Origin: Amycolatopsis nigrescens CSC17Ta-90
GTDB taxonomy: Bacteria > Actinomycetota > Actinomycetes > Mycobacteriales > Pseudonocardiaceae
Reading direction: 5' to 3'
Assembly (NCBI RefSeq): GCF_000384315.1
Contig: NZ_ARVW01000001.1
Span: 62,001 to 126,000 of the forward strand
Length of the DNA stretch: 64,000 bases
Notes under the pieces: generated by a model
Seen by the model: only the letters and a program-made list of their open reading frames with translations
Database searches by the model: none
What the model was told of the DNA's origin: nothing
Position numbers and translations under genes: made by a program
Shown here: piece by piece, positions 16,978-26,995 of the stretch
Layout of the letters: each line of letters opens with the position of its first letter
Position numbering within the stretch: the first letter of the stretch is position 1

Positions 16978-19900
16978 GTGCGGAGTCTGCGCAGCGCGGA
17001 AATCGATGCCGGCACCGATCGCGAACCGGACCCGGACGACTGGGAGACCTGCCTGAACGAGCTTTTCGAGTCCCAAGTGGACAAAACTCCGGACGCGGTC
17101 GCCCTGGTGTGCGGCGACCTTTCCCTGACCTACGCCGAGCTCGACCGAAGATCGAGCAGGCTCGCACACCTGCTGCGCCGCCACGGTGCCGGGCCGGGAA
17201 AGTTCGTCGCGATCTATTTCGAGCGCTCGGAACTGCCGATAGTCGCGATTCTGGCCTGCCACAAGTCGGGCGCCGCCTATCTGCCGATCGATCCCGCCTA
17301 CCCGAGTGACCGAATCAGGTACATCGTCGGCGAGTTGGGGCTTTCGGCCTGCTTGACCGAATTGTCACTCGCCGCTTCCGCCGCCGACTTCTTCGCCGGC
17401 ACTGCATTGCTCGTGGTGGACGACGACGATCCGGCGCCCGAACGGTTGCCGGAAACCCGCATCGGTCGCACGGAAACCGGAGCCTCGCCGCGGGACCTGG
17501 CCTACGTCATCTACACCTCCGGGACGACCGGCCGTCCCAAAGGAGTCATGACCGAGCACCAGCACGTCACCCGGTTCGTGCGGGCGTTCAACGAAGCCTG
17601 CGGCACCACCGCCGAAGACCGCGTCTACCAGGGCTTCTCACTGGGCTTCGACGGTTCGGTGGAGGAGATCTGGATGGCCTTCTCGAACGGCTCCACCCTG
17701 GTCGTGCCCACCCGCGACGCGCCGCGCCTCGGTGACGAGCTCGCCGGCTACCTGAACGACCTCGCGATCAGCTACTTCTCCACGGTGCCGACCCTGCTGT
17801 CCACCCTGCCGGACGTGCCCAGCCTGCGCACCGTCGTGCTCAGCGGCGAGGTCTGCCGCCCGGAACTGGTGAGCCGCTGGGCCAGGCCGGACCTGCGGAT
17901 CCTCAACGTCTACGGGCCGACCGAGGCGACCGTCAACACCACCGTCGCCGAATGCGAGCCCGGCAGGCAGGTCACCATCGGCACCCCGCTGCCCGGCTAC
18001 CGGCTGCGCATCGTCGACGAGGCGCTGCGCCCGGTGCTCCCCGGCCAGGCCGGGGAACTGCTGATCAGCGGGAACACCTTGGCGCGCGGCTATTTCAACC
18101 AGCCGCAGACCACCAGGGAACGGTTCCTGACCGCGGCGGACCTCGGCGAGCCCGGCGACACGCGCTACTACCGCACCGGCGACCTGGTCCGCTGGAACGA
18201 GCACGGCGAGCTCGAGTTCCACGGCAGGCTGGACGGCCAGGTCAAGATCCGGGGCTACCGGGTGGAGCTGGCCGAGATCGAGTCCGTGCTGCAGGAGTAC
18301 CCGCGGATCGCCTCGGCGAGCGTCGCACTGGTGGAACGCGACGGCCTGCAGGAGCTGGCGGCGTACGTGACCGCGCGGGCCCACCCGCTGGACCGGGCGG
18401 AGATCCTCGCCCTGCTGGAAACCCGGCTGCCGGAGTACATGCTGCCCGGCTTTCTCGACGTGCTCACCGAACTGCCCCGCACCACCAGCGGGAAGGTGGA
18501 CCGGAAACGGCTGCCGCCCCCGGAGACGCCGCTGGTCCGGGCATCAGGGACCTCGGTGGCACCGGTGGCCCCGGAGACCGGGCTGGAACGGGTCATCGCC
18601 GAAGTGTGGAGCGGTGTGCTCGCGATGCCGGTGCGCTCGATCGAAGACGACTTCTTCCTCGCGCTCGGCGGCCACTCCCTGCTCGCGGCCAGGGCCGCCA
18701 CGAAACTACGGGAACAGACCGGTTTCGGCGTCACGGTGCGCGACCTCTACCAGTTCAGCACGGTCCGCCAGCTCGCCCGCCACCTCGAGTCGGTTGAGCC
18801 GTCCTCCCCGGCCGCAGCGCCAGAGCAGACCGATGACCGGCCGGGCACCACGGCAGCCGAAACAGCGTACCGCGGCACTTCCCGGGCCGAACGCGGGTTC
18901 ACCACGGCGGTCCAGGCCTGCTCGGTGTACCTGCTGTCCGCACCGGTGGCGATCCCGCTGGCCGCGGTGTTCCTGCTCGGCCTCGGCTGGGTGCGGGGCA
19001 CCGTGTCGACCGGCGAGTTCCTCGGCTGGCTGCTGCTGGTCACCGTGCTCACCTGGCCCGCGCTGCTCCTGCTGTCGGTGGCCGCCAAATGGCTCCTGAT
19101 CGGCCGCTATCGGCCCGGCGAGCACCGGCTGTGGGGCTCCTACTACCTGCGCTGGTGGCTGACCGAGCGGATCGGCGCGCTCGCCGGGGTCGCCGCGCTG
19201 AGCGGAACCCCGGTGCTGCCGCTCTACTACCGCCTGATGGGCGCGCGGGTCGGCGCGCGCTGCACGCTGGACACGGTGCACTGCTCGGCCTGGGACCTGG
19301 TGTCCATCGGCGCGGACACCAGCATCGGCGCGAGCACCCAGCTGCTGGGCTACCGCATCGAAGACGGCATGCTCCGGCTCGGCCGGGTGGACATCGGCGA
19401 CCGCTGCTTCGTCGGCATCCACTCCGCGCTCGGGCTGGGCGTCCGGCTGGAGGACGACGCGCGGCTGGAGGACCAGACGCTGCTGCCGGACTCGGCCACC
19501 GTGCCCGCCGGCGAAGGCCGCCGTGGTTCCCCCGCGCGCGAAGCGGAACTCCTGCTGCCAGACGCCGCACCACCCCAGAGCCGTCGGCGGCGGGTGCTGT
19601 TCGGGCTCGCCCACCTGCTCGCCACCCAGCTCAGCACCGTCGTGCTGATTCCCTTGCCCGCCACCGCTTTCCTGCTCCTGGTCTGGTTCCTCTACCAGAC
19701 TGGCGGGCCGGTCGCCGGCACCGCGTTCACGCTGCTCTCGGTCCCGCTCGACGTGGTGGTGTTCTGCGCCTACCTGGCGCTGTTGAAAAGAGCGGTGTCG
19801 GCGTCGGTGAAACCGGGCACGTTCGGAGTGCTCAGCGGCGCGTACTTCCGGAAATGGCTCGCCGACGGGATCATGTCCACCGCCAGGACGCTGCTCCTGC

Positions 19901-20979
19901 CCGTCTACACCACCGTCTACCTGCCGCCGCTGCTCCGGCTGATGGGCGCGAAAATCGGGCGCGGCGCGGAGATCTCCACCGTCTGGAGCTTCGCCCCGGA
20001 GCTGATCGACGTGGCCGGGCAGAGCTTCTTCGCGGACGGCTCCATCGTCGGCGGCAGGCGGACCCACCGCGGCAGCTGCGAGATCGCGGTCAACCGGATC
20101 GGGCACCGCAGCTTCGTCGGCAACGGCGCGATCGTGCCGGTCGGCGCCCGCCTCGGCGACCACTGCCTGCTCGGGGTGCAGTCCATCCCGCCAGCCGACA
20201 AGGCCGGCGTGCCGGACGGCACCGAATGGCTTGGCTCGCCGTCGTTCGCGCTCACCCACCGGGTCAAGGTCGGCGGCTTCGGGGAAACGGTCACCTTCTC
20301 ACCGACCCGCCGGCTGTACCTCCAGCGCGCGGTGATCGACGGGCTGCGCGTGCTGATCCCGTTCTACCTGCTCCTGTTCGCCGCCGCGCTGACCACCGGT
20401 GCGCTGCTGCTGTTGCACGAACAGGCCGGCACCGCGGTGATGCTGGCCGTCGCTCCCCTGCTCGGTTTCGCGTCCGCGTTCTGCGCGGCGCTGGTGGTGC
20501 CGGTGCTGAAGAAGGCCGTGATGGGCACCTACCGGCCGGAGATCAAACCGCTCTGGTCGAAGTACGTCTGGCTCAACGAAATGATCAACGGCTGCTACGA
20601 GTCGGTGCTGGCGCCGGTGCTGCTGCCGCTGCTGGGCACCCCGTTCGCGGCGGGACCACTGCGCCTGATGGGCTGCCGGATCGGCCGGCGCAGCTACCTG
20701 GGCAGCACCCTGTTCTCCGAGTTCGACCTGGTCGAGATCGGCGACTACGCCGCGCTCAACCACGGTGCCGTGGTGCAGAACCACCTCTTCGAGGACCGGA
20801 TCTTCAAGTCCGACGCGCTCAAGATCGGGGACGGCGCCTCGGTCGGCAACATGAGCGTGGTGCTCTACGACACCGAGATCGAACCCGGTGCCGTGGTCGG
20901 CCCGCTTTCCCTTCTGATGAAAGGCGAAACCCTGCGCCCCCGCACCCGCTGGCACGGCATCCCCACCCAACCCGCTTAA
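16978..20979 (+). CDS. Membrane-bound Pls-type NRPS (poly-amino-acid synthetase-like)
   Basis: A 1333-residue, single-gene synthetase built like epsilon-poly-L-lysine synthetase (about 1320 residues). An adenylation domain occupies about 28-515 (YVIYTSGTTGRPKGV near 178-190, catalytic K506). A thiolation domain has GGHS with the phosphopantetheine Ser567. Six predicted TM helices then come in pairs near 649-702, 878-935 and 1122-1177. Each pair precedes a soluble domain with hexapeptide-like turns (around 740-860, 975-1100 and 1220-1325), the three tandem C domains of Pls. There is no condensation or thioesterase domain. The A4 motif FDGSVEEIW puts D-G-E at the first specificity positions; the acidic third position would suit a basic amino acid such as lysine or beta-lysine. 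The product should be a membrane-made homo-oligomer or an amide. The substrate is inferred only. Confidence 0.88.
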   Translation: MRSLRSAEIDAGTDREPDPDDWETCLNELFESQVDKTPDAVALVCGDLSLTYAELDRRSSRLAHLLRRHGAGPGKFVAIYFERSELPIVAILACHKSGAAYLPIDPAYPSDRIRYIVGELGLSACLTELSLAASAADFFAGTALLVVDDDDPAPERLPETRIGRTETGASPRDLAYVIYTSGTTGRPKGVMTEHQHVTRFVRAFNEACGTTAEDRVYQGFSLGFDGSVEEIWMAFSNGSTLVVPTRDAPRLGDELAGYLNDLAISYFSTVPTLLSTLPDVPSLRTVVLSGEVCRPELVSRWARPDLRILNVYGPTEATVNTTVAECEPGRQVTIGTPLPGYRLRIVDEALRPVLPGQAGELLISGNTLARGYFNQPQTTRERFLTAADLGEPGDTRYYRTGDLVRWNEHGELEFHGRLDGQVKIRGYRVELAEIESVLQEYPRIASASVALVERDGLQELAAYVTARAHPLDRAEILALLETRLPEYMLPGFLDVLTELPRTTSGKVDRKRLPPPETPLVRASGTSVAPVAPETGLERVIAEVWSGVLAMPVRSIEDDFFLALGGHSLLAARAATKLREQTGFGVTVRDLYQFSTVRQLARHLESVEPSSPAAAPEQTDDRPGTTAAETAYRGTSRAERGFTTAVQACSVYLLSAPVAIPLAAVFLLGLGWVRGTVSTGEFLGWLLLVTVLTWPALLLLSVAAKWLLIGRYRPGEHRLWGSYYLRWWLTERIGALAGVAALSGTPVLPLYYRLMGARVGARCTLDTVHCSAWDLVSIGADTSIGASTQLLGYRIEDGMLRLGRVDIGDRCFVGIHSALGLGVRLEDDARLEDQTLLPDSATVPAGEGRRGSPAREAELLLPDAAPPQSRRRRVLFGLAHLLATQLSTVVLIPLPATAFLLLVWFLYQTGGPVAGTAFTLLSVPLDVVVFCAYLALLKRAVSASVKPGTFGVLSGAYFRKWLADGIMSTARTLLLPVYTTVYLPPLLRLMGAKIGRGAEISTVWSFAPELIDVAGQSFFADGSIVGGRRTHRGSCEIAVNRIGHRSFVGNGAIVPVGARLGDHCLLGVQSIPPADKAGVPDGTEWLGSPSFALTHRVKVGGFGETVTFSPTRRLYLQRAVIDGLRVLIPFYLLLFAAALTTGALLLLHEQAGTAVMLAVAPLLGFASAFCAALVVPVLKKAVMGTYRPEIKPLWSKYVWLNEMINGCYESVLAPVLLPLLGTPFAAGPLRLMGCRIGRRSYLGSTLFSEFDLVEIGDYAALNHGAVVQNHLFEDRIFKSDALKIGDGASVGNMSVVLYDTEIEPGAVVGPLSLLMKGETLRPRTRWHGIPTQPA

Positions 20980-21001
20980 CCCCGCTAGTGCCTTATGCGG
21001 G

Positions 21002-24000
21002 TCAGCCGCGTTCGATGAGGTGGCCGACCACGTCCGGGCCGGGGTGCGCCGCGCCGGAGCCGTCCCGGCGCGGGTCCGGCTCGGGCAGCTCCACCGGGTC
21101 GCCGGTCTTGGTGGCACCGGCCGGGCGCGGCCCGATCCAGCCCACCACGAGCCCGGTCTCGCCCTTGAGGAACCGGTGCGCGCGCACCCCGCCGGTCGCC
21201 CGGCCCTTCGCCGGATACTCGCTGAACGGGGTCATCTTCACGCTCACGCCGGTGGCGGTCACCACCATCGGCTCGCCGTGCTCCTCGTCGTCGGTGCGGA
21301 CCGCGCCGAAGAACACCACCTTGGCGTCGCCGCTTAGGTTGATCCCGGCCATCCCGCCGCTCTTGAGCCCCTGCGGCCGCACCAGCGACGCCGGGTACCG
21401 CAGCAGCGACGCCTCGCTGGACAGGAATGTCAGCGTCTCGGTGCCATCGGTCAGCCAGGTCGCGCCGATCACCTCGTCGGAGTCCTTGAGCCCGATCACC
21501 TCGAACTCGTCCGAACGGACCGGCCACTCCGGCGAGCAGACCTTCACCACCCCGTGCCGGGTGCCCAGCGCGAGGCCGGGGGAACCGGCCGCCTGCTCAC
21601 CGAGCGGCGCCAGGCCCAGCACCCGCTCCCCCTTCTCCAGCGGAACCAGCTCGCGCGCGGCCATCCCGCCGCGCAGCGACACCGTGCCCGCCTGTTCGGG
21701 CAGCACCGGCAGCGGCAGCACGTCGGTCTTGAACGCGCGCCCGCGGTTGGTGATCAGCAGCACCTGGCCGCGGGCGGTCGAGTGCGCCACCGCCGCGACC
21801 GCGTCGTGCTTGACCCGGCCGTTGCGGCGCCGTGCTTCGGACGCCTCTTCCGACTCCGCTGCCGTTCTCGCGATCAGGCCGGTGGCGGACATGATCACCT
21901 GGCACGGGTCGTCGGTGACCTCCAGCGGGCCCGCCGGCTTGGACGCGGCCAGCACCTCCTTGAGGTCCCCGTCGATCAGCGCGGTGCGCCGCTCGGTCGG
22001 GAACTCCTTGGCGATCTTGGCCAGTTCGCTGGACACGAGCTTCTTCAGCACCGAGTCGTCGTCCAGGATCTTCGTCAGCTCCTCGATCTCGGCGCGCAGC
22101 TTGTCCTGCTCCGCCTCCAGTTCGAGCTTGTCGTACTTGGTGAGCCGCCGCAGCGGGGTGTCCAGGATGTAGGCCGCCTGGATCTCGGACAGCTTGAACT
22201 GCGTCATCAAGCCCTCCTTGGCGGCCTGCGCGTTCTCGCTGCCCCGGATCAGCTTGATCACCTTGTCGATGTTGAGCAGCGCCTTGAGCAGGCCCTCGAC
22301 TAGGTGCAGGCGTTCCTCGCGCTTGCGGCGCCGGTAGCGGGTCCGGCGCACGACGACCTCGTACCGGTGTTCGAGGAAGACCTCGAGCAGCGCCTTCAGG
22401 CCCAGCGTCTGCGGCTGCCCGCCGACCAGCACCAGGTTGTTGATGCCGAAGGACTGTTCCAGCGGGGTGAGCCGGTAGAGATCGGCCAGCAGTGCCTGCG
22501 GGTTCACCCCGACCTTGCACTCGATCACCAGCCGCGTGCCGTTCTCCCGGTCGGTGAGGTCCTTGACGTCCGCGATCCCGGTCAGCCGCTTGGACTTGTT
22601 GACCTCGTCGGTGATCTTCTCGATGATCTTCTCCGGGCCGACCCCGTAGGGCAACTCGCTGACCGTGATGGCCTGCCTGCCGCGGCTGCCCTCCAGCGGC
22701 CCGGTCTCCACCTTGGCGCGCATCCGGACCACACCGCGGCCGGTCTCGTATGCCTTGCGGACCTCGTCCAGGCCGAGCAGCATGCCGCCGGTGGGCAGGT
22801 CCGGCCCCGGCACGAACTCCATCAGCTTGTCCAGCGTGGCACCGGGATGCGTGATCAGCCAGCGCGCCGCGGCGATCACCTCGCCGAGGTTGTGCGGGAT
22901 CATGTTGGTGGCCATCCCGACCGCGATCCCGGAGGTCCCGTTCACCAGCAGGTTCGGGAACGCCGCCGGCAGCACCGTTGGCTCCTCCAGCGACCCGTCG
23001 TAGTTGGGCCGGAAATCGACGGTCTCCTCGCCCAGCTCGCCGACCAGCAGCATCGCTTCCCGCGACATTCTCGCTTCTGTATAACGGCTCGCCGCCGGTC
23101 CATCGTCTGGGGACCCAAAATTTCCGTGCCCGTCGACCAGCGGCACGTTCAGCGAAAAGTCCTGAGCCAGCCGGACCATCGCGTCATAAATGGCCGTATC
23201 GCCGTGCGGATGGTATTTGCCCATGCAGTTGTGCACGACAAAGCCTTCGGCGACGAAGGCGTGCTCCTCGCTGCCAACCTGGATGTCGTAGGTGGTGTCG
23301 GGATCGACCTTCTCCACCGACTCGACCTTCAGAAAAGCCAAACCGGACAACGCATCCAGGCGCGCCGCCATCGGGGAACCGACAGGGTGCGGTTGTTGCG
23401 CCGAACTCGCGGTGATTCGCCGCAGGCCGTCCTGTTTGTAGTCGATCTTGCTCCAGCGGAGCAGTGCGGCGGCTAGGACTGCGGCGTCGCCTCCGGACAC
23501 GGACAAGCCATACAGCGACTTGCGGGGTCCTTCATGCTCTTGGGCCCAGTGGTGACCGTGCAGCCCCAGGTCGGCCAGCATCGCGTACAACTGCCTGATC
23601 AGCAGGCTGCTGGTGCTCACCAGCACGATTTCGCGGTTCTTCTGCCGGACATAACCGTCGCCGTCGAAGAAACCGGCCAGGAACGGCAGCCACGCGGACC
23701 GGTCCGCCAGCACACCGGACGGCACACTCTTCTTGTCACTGAGCGGAGTCGTCGCCTCCAGCAGGCCGGGATGCCGGGCGAAGGTGAGGATGTGCTGATC
23801 ACGATGCTTCGGGTTCTTCGCCTCCCGTTTCCCGCGCGAAACGGTCACGTCGTTCGCGATCGCCCAACCATGCGCGGCATCGATCGGCCCGGTGTCGCAC
23901 ATGTGCAGGCGCACCCGGCCGTCGGCCTCCCGTTTCCGGTCCACCGCGAAGCCCTCGGCGACCAGCAGGCCCAGCAGGTAGGGGTAGAAGTCCCCGCCGT

Positions 24001-24565
24001 CCTGCCGCAACCCGTCGTGGCGGCCACTGCCGTGGCCGACGGTGAGCTGACCGGCGAGATCCCGCGCGTCGGTCCAGCCGACGGTGAAGTCCTCGTTCAC
24101 CGTGCGGAACCGCTGGCCGGGGGTCACCAGCATGGTGTGCCCGTTCGACCAGGTCACCCGCACCAGCTCCGACACCGGGTTCTCGTACACCTCGGTCACC
24201 GGGACGGCCTGCCCCTGCCCGTCCAGCACCCGCTCGCCGATCTCGATCTCTTCGATCGGGCGCAGGCCGCTCGGCGTCGAAACCAAGGTGCCTCGGACGA
24301 AGCAGTCGCCGACCACGCGGGAGGACTTCACGTAGGCGTGGGTGGGGCGGTAACCCTGCTCGTTCATCGAGAACAGGATGCGGCGGTGCACCGGCTTGAG
24401 GCCGTCGCGGGCGTCCGGCAGGGCGCGGGAGTGGATGACCGAATAGGCGTACTCCAGATAGGAGTCCTCGATCTCGGTCTTGACCGAGTTGTCGAAGACC
24501 TGTGCGCCCGCCTGGTCGAAGGCGGTGGGATCGACCCTGGTCTGCGGGGCCTTTCGGCGTGCCAT
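21002..24565 (-). CDS. parC: DNA topoisomerase IV subunit A with an in-frame intein
   Basis: The precursor has 1187 residues; without the intein the mature subunit has about 828. It shows the N-terminal breakage-reunion domain with [32 protein letters not shown], the quinolone-region helix around [14 protein letters not shown], the catalytic tyrosine in SRYTEARM and a C-terminal beta-pinwheel region. The ParC-like wording ([18 protein letters not shown]), the ParE-type partner and the lack of a visible GyrA box favour topoisomerase IV over gyrase. It decatenates daughter chromosomes. AAGGAGAG precedes the ATG, and parE ends 50 bases upstream, so the two form an operon. Splicing is needed because the insertion splits a core DNA-binding motif. 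Confidence 0.9.
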   Translation of the reverse strand: MARRKAPQTRVDPTAFDQAGAQVFDNSVKTEIEDSYLEYAYSVIHSRALPDARDGLKPVHRRILFSMNEQGYRPTHAYVKSSRVVGDCFVRGTLVSTPSGLRPIEEIEIGERVLDGQGQAVPVTEVYENPVSELVRVTWSNGHTMLVTPGQRFRTVNEDFTVGWTDARDLAGQLTVGHGSGRHDGLRQDGGDFYPYLLGLLVAEGFAVDRKREADGRVRLHMCDTGPIDAAHGWAIANDVTVSRGKREAKNPKHRDQHILTFARHPGLLEATTPLSDKKSVPSGVLADRSAWLPFLAGFFDGDGYVRQKNREIVLVSTSSLLIRQLYAMLADLGLHGHHWAQEHEGPRKSLYGLSVSGGDAAVLAAALLRWSKIDYKQDGLRRITASSAQQPHPVGSPMAARLDALSGLAFLKVESVEKVDPDTTYDIQVGSEEHAFVAEGFVVHNCMGKYHPHGDTAIYDAMVRLAQDFSLNVPLVDGHGNFGSPDDGPAASRYTEARMSREAMLLVGELGEETVDFRPNYDGSLEEPTVLPAAFPNLLVNGTSGIAVGMATNMIPHNLGEVIAAARWLITHPGATLDKLMEFVPGPDLPTGGMLLGLDEVRKAYETGRGVVRMRAKVETGPLEGSRGRQAITVSELPYGVGPEKIIEKITDEVNKSKRLTGIADVKDLTDRENGTRLVIECKVGVNPQALLADLYRLTPLEQSFGINNLVLVGGQPQTLGLKALLEVFLEHRYEVVVRRTRYRRRKREERLHLVEGLLKALLNIDKVIKLIRGSENAQAAKEGLMTQFKLSEIQAAYILDTPLRRLTKYDKLELEAEQDKLRAEIEELTKILDDDSVLKKLVSSELAKIAKEFPTERRTALIDGDLKEVLAASKPAGPLEVTDDPCQVIMSATGLIARTAAESEEASEARRRNGRVKHDAVAAVAHSTARGQVLLITNRGRAFKTDVLPLPVLPEQAGTVSLRGGMAARELVPLEKGERVLGLAPLGEQAAGSPGLALGTRHGVVKVCSPEWPVRSDEFEVIGLKDSDEVIGATWLTDGTETLTFLSSEASLLRYPASLVRPQGLKSGGMAGINLSGDAKVVFFGAVRTDDEEHGEPMVVTATGVSVKMTPFSEYPAKGRATGGVRAHRFLKGETGLVVGWIGPRPAGATKTGDPVELPEPDPRRDGSGAAHPGPDVVGHLIERG
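23228..24304 (-). mobile_element. ParC intein with LAGLIDADG-type homing endonuclease
   Basis: A 359-residue insertion (precursor residues 88-446) between VVGD and [10 protein letters not shown]. It begins with Cys ([13 protein letters not shown], block A), carries the [10 protein letters not shown] block B, and ends VVHN followed by Cys as the +1 residue, the classical splicing set. Between the splicing halves are the two DOD endonuclease motifs [11 protein letters not shown] and [12 protein letters not shown], each with its acidic residue, so homing may still work. Both junction codons check in the DNA: TGC for Cys88 at 24302-24304 and AAC for Asn446 at 23228-23230. It is in frame without stops. 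Confidence 0.93.
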
Positions 24566-24614
24566 GCTCTGTGCTCTCCTTGGTTCTCCGCGACGTGGCG
24601 ATGAGTCTTCGGGG

Positions 24615-26672
24615 CTAGATGTCGATCGCGGCGCGGTCCACCCGCGCGGCCGACTCGACCAGCCAGTTCCGCCGTGGCTCGACCTTCTCGCCCATCAGCA
24701 GTTCCAGTGCCTGCTCGGCGGCTTCGACGTCGTCCAGGGTGATCCGGCGGACCGAGCGGCTCGCCGGGTTCATCGTGGTCTCCCACAGCTCGTCCGCATC
24801 CATCTCGCCGAGGCCCTTGAACCGCGGCACCGGGGTGACGATCTGCTTACCCGCCTTCTCCAGCCTGGCGACCGTGGTCTCCATCTCGCGCTGGGTGAAG
24901 GTGAACACGGTCTCCGGGTTCCGGCCCTTGGTGGTCACCTTGTGCAGCGGCGGCATCGCCGCGTACAGCCTGCCGTCCTCGATCACCGGGCGCATGTACT
25001 TGGCGAACAGGGTGATCAGCAGGGTCCGGATGTGCGAGCCGTCCACGTCCGCGTCCGCCATCAGGATCACCCGGCCGTAGCGCATCGTGGCCAGCTCGAA
25101 GGTCCGGCCGGACCCGGCGCCGAGCACCTGCACGATGGAGGCGATCTCCACGTTCTTCAGGGTGTCCCCGAGGCTCGCCTTCTGCACGTTCAAGATCTTG
25201 CCGCGCAACGGAAGCAGCGCCTGGTACTCGGACACCCGCGCCATCCGCGCCGAGCCCAATGCGCTGTCGCCCTCCACCAGGAACAGCTCGCTGCGGGACA
25301 CCCCGGTGGTCCGGCAGTCCACCAGCTTCGGCGGCATGGCCGCGCCTTCCAGCGCGGTCTTGCGGCGGGCCGCGTCCTTCTGCTGCTTGTGCGCCAGCCG
25401 GACGCGCGCGGCGTCGACCACCTTCTGCAGCACCGTCTTCGCTTCGATCTTGGTCTTGCGGTCCTCGGTCCACGCCTTGAGCTGCCGCTCGACCACGTTC
25501 TGCAACACCTTGGTGATGCCGGCGGTGGACAGCTCGTCCTTGGTCTGCGAGGTGAACTGCGGCTCCGGGATGCGCACGTGGATCACCGCGGTCATGCCTT
25601 CGAGCACGTCCTCGACGGTCGGCATGTCCTCCTTGGGCTTGAGCAGCCCGCGGGTCTTGGAAATGGCTTCCTGCAAGGCTTTCAGTGCGGCGCGGTCGAA
25701 GCCGCGGCGATGCGTGCCGCCGTGCACGTTGCGGATGGTGTTGGTGAAGCACTCGACCGTGCGCTCGTAGCCGGTGCCCCACCGGAGCGCGACCTCGATC
25801 TCGGCCCGGCGCTCCACATTGGACTTCATCACGCCGTTCTCGTCGGCGGCGTTCTCCTTGTAGGTGCCGTCGCCGTTGATCAGCAGCGTGCCGGAGACCG
25901 GCTTCTCGCCGGTCGGGGACAGGAACTCGACCATGTCCGCCAGGCCGTTCGGGAAGTGGAAGGTCTCCTCGCCGATCGTGCCCTCGGTCGCCTGGCGGAG
26001 CACGTAGGTGACCCCGGGCACCAGGAACGCGGTGTTGCGCATCTTGGTCCGCACGGCCTCCACGTCGAGCGCGGCGCCGGTCTCGAAGTAGCGGCTGTCG
26101 TACCAGTAGCGGATCGAGGTGCCGGTGGACTCGCCGCGTTTCATCTTCCCCGCGATGTGCAGCCCGGACTGCGGGGCGAACTTCGCCTTCGGGCCAGGAC
26201 CGTCGAACACGCCGGGCTTGCCGTGCGCGAAGGACATCTGGTGCACCTTGCCCTCGTGCTTCACCGTCACGTCGAACCGGTGCGACAGCGCGTTCACCGC
26301 GGACGCGCCCACCCCGTGCAGGCCGCCGGAGGTCTTGTAGCCGGACCCGCCGAACTTGCCGCCGGCGTGCAGCCGGGTGAGCACCAGCTCCACCCCGGAG
26401 AGGCCGGACTTGGCGTGCACGCCGGTCGGGATGCCACGGCCGTCGTCGTCCACCTGGACGCTGCCGTCCGCGTGCAGGGTCACCACGACCCGGCTCGCGT
26501 GACCGGCCACACCCTCGTCCGTCGAGTTGTCCACGATCTCGGCGAACAGGTGGTTGATGCCACGGCTGTCGGTGGACCCGATGTACATGCCGGGCCGCTT
26601 CCGAACCGCTTCCAGACCCTCGAGATGGGTGAGGTCGTCGGCCCCGTACAGGGTCTCAGCAGAAGCAGTCAC
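24615..26672 (-). CDS. parE: DNA topoisomerase IV subunit B
   Basis: About 685 residues. The GHKL ATPase has [43 protein letters not shown]; the TOPRIM part has [13 protein letters not shown] and [14 protein letters not shown]; and the C-terminus has [18 protein letters not shown]. The STDSRG wording is typical of ParE, whereas GyrB usually has STGERG. The frame is open to 26885, but I start at the GTG at 26672, giving [13 protein letters not shown], because the upstream part is low-complexity and the length then matches actinobacterial ParE; GGGAG lies about ten bases before. It supplies the ATPase for ParC encoded downstream. Confidence 0.92.
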   Translation of the reverse strand: MTASAETLYGADDLTHLEGLEAVRKRPGMYIGSTDSRGINHLFAEIVDNSTDEGVAGHASRVVVTLHADGSVQVDDDGRGIPTGVHAKSGLSGVELVLTRLHAGGKFGGSGYKTSGGLHGVGASAVNALSHRFDVTVKHEGKVHQMSFAHGKPGVFDGPGPKAKFAPQSGLHIAGKMKRGESTGTSIRYWYDSRYFETGAALDVEAVRTKMRNTAFLVPGVTYVLRQATEGTIGEETFHFPNGLADMVEFLSPTGEKPVSGTLLINGDGTYKENAADENGVMKSNVERRAEIEVALRWGTGYERTVECFTNTIRNVHGGTHRRGFDRAALKALQEAISKTRGLLKPKEDMPTVEDVLEGMTAVIHVRIPEPQFTSQTKDELSTAGITKVLQNVVERQLKAWTEDRKTKIEAKTVLQKVVDAARVRLAHKQQKDAARRKTALEGAAMPPKLVDCRTTGVSRSELFLVEGDSALGSARMARVSEYQALLPLRGKILNVQKASLGDTLKNVEIASIVQVLGAGSGRTFELATMRYGRVILMADADVDGSHIRTLLITLFAKYMRPVIEDGRLYAAMPPLHKVTTKGRNPETVFTFTQREMETTVARLEKAGKQIVTPVPRFKGLGEMDADELWETTMNPASRSVRRITLDDVEAAEQALELLMGEKVEPRRNWLVESAARVDRAAIDI

Positions 26673-26995
26673 AGGGTCGTTCTCCCAGTTTGCGGCGTGC
26701 GGGCGGGTCGAGCCGTACCGGAGGATATCCATGCCCAACGACATCTCCGAGGACAACGTCGCGCACCCGGCTCTGACCTGCGTTTTCGCCGTGTCCGTTG
26801 GCTGAGGAGCCGCCGGTGGCAACCGCGTCGGACTGGTGCGCGGGGTACTCGGCATCGGCGGCGACCTCCACCAGCATAGGCCCACCGGGAGGTGTTATCG
26901 CCGTTACCGGCTCCGCGCGTGGCGGCCGCTCGCCGCCACCGCTGTCGTAATATGTCCGAATCCGGGGAATCACCAGCAGAAACGGCGTTCGCGAC
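26673..26995. other. Divergent intergenic region between parE and the STAND ATPase
   Basis: These 323 bases contain open frame continuing upstream of parE (up to 26885), which could encode an N-terminal extension if an earlier start is used, but it has no conserved features. I see no separate gene, RNA or repeat. The promoters of both neighbours should lie here. Confidence 0.45.

Noticed and set aside
19089..22172. 1027-residue plus-strand frame
   Set aside because: Crosses the end of the Pls-like gene and runs antisense to parC; composition is typical of a GC-rich shadow frame.
21002..26672. Calling the pair gyrA/gyrB
   Set aside because: STDSRG in the B subunit, ParC-like N-terminal wording and no visible GyrA box favour topoisomerase IV.
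24480..26879. 799-residue plus-strand frame
   Set aside because: Antisense to parE, whose motifs are unmistakable on the other strand.
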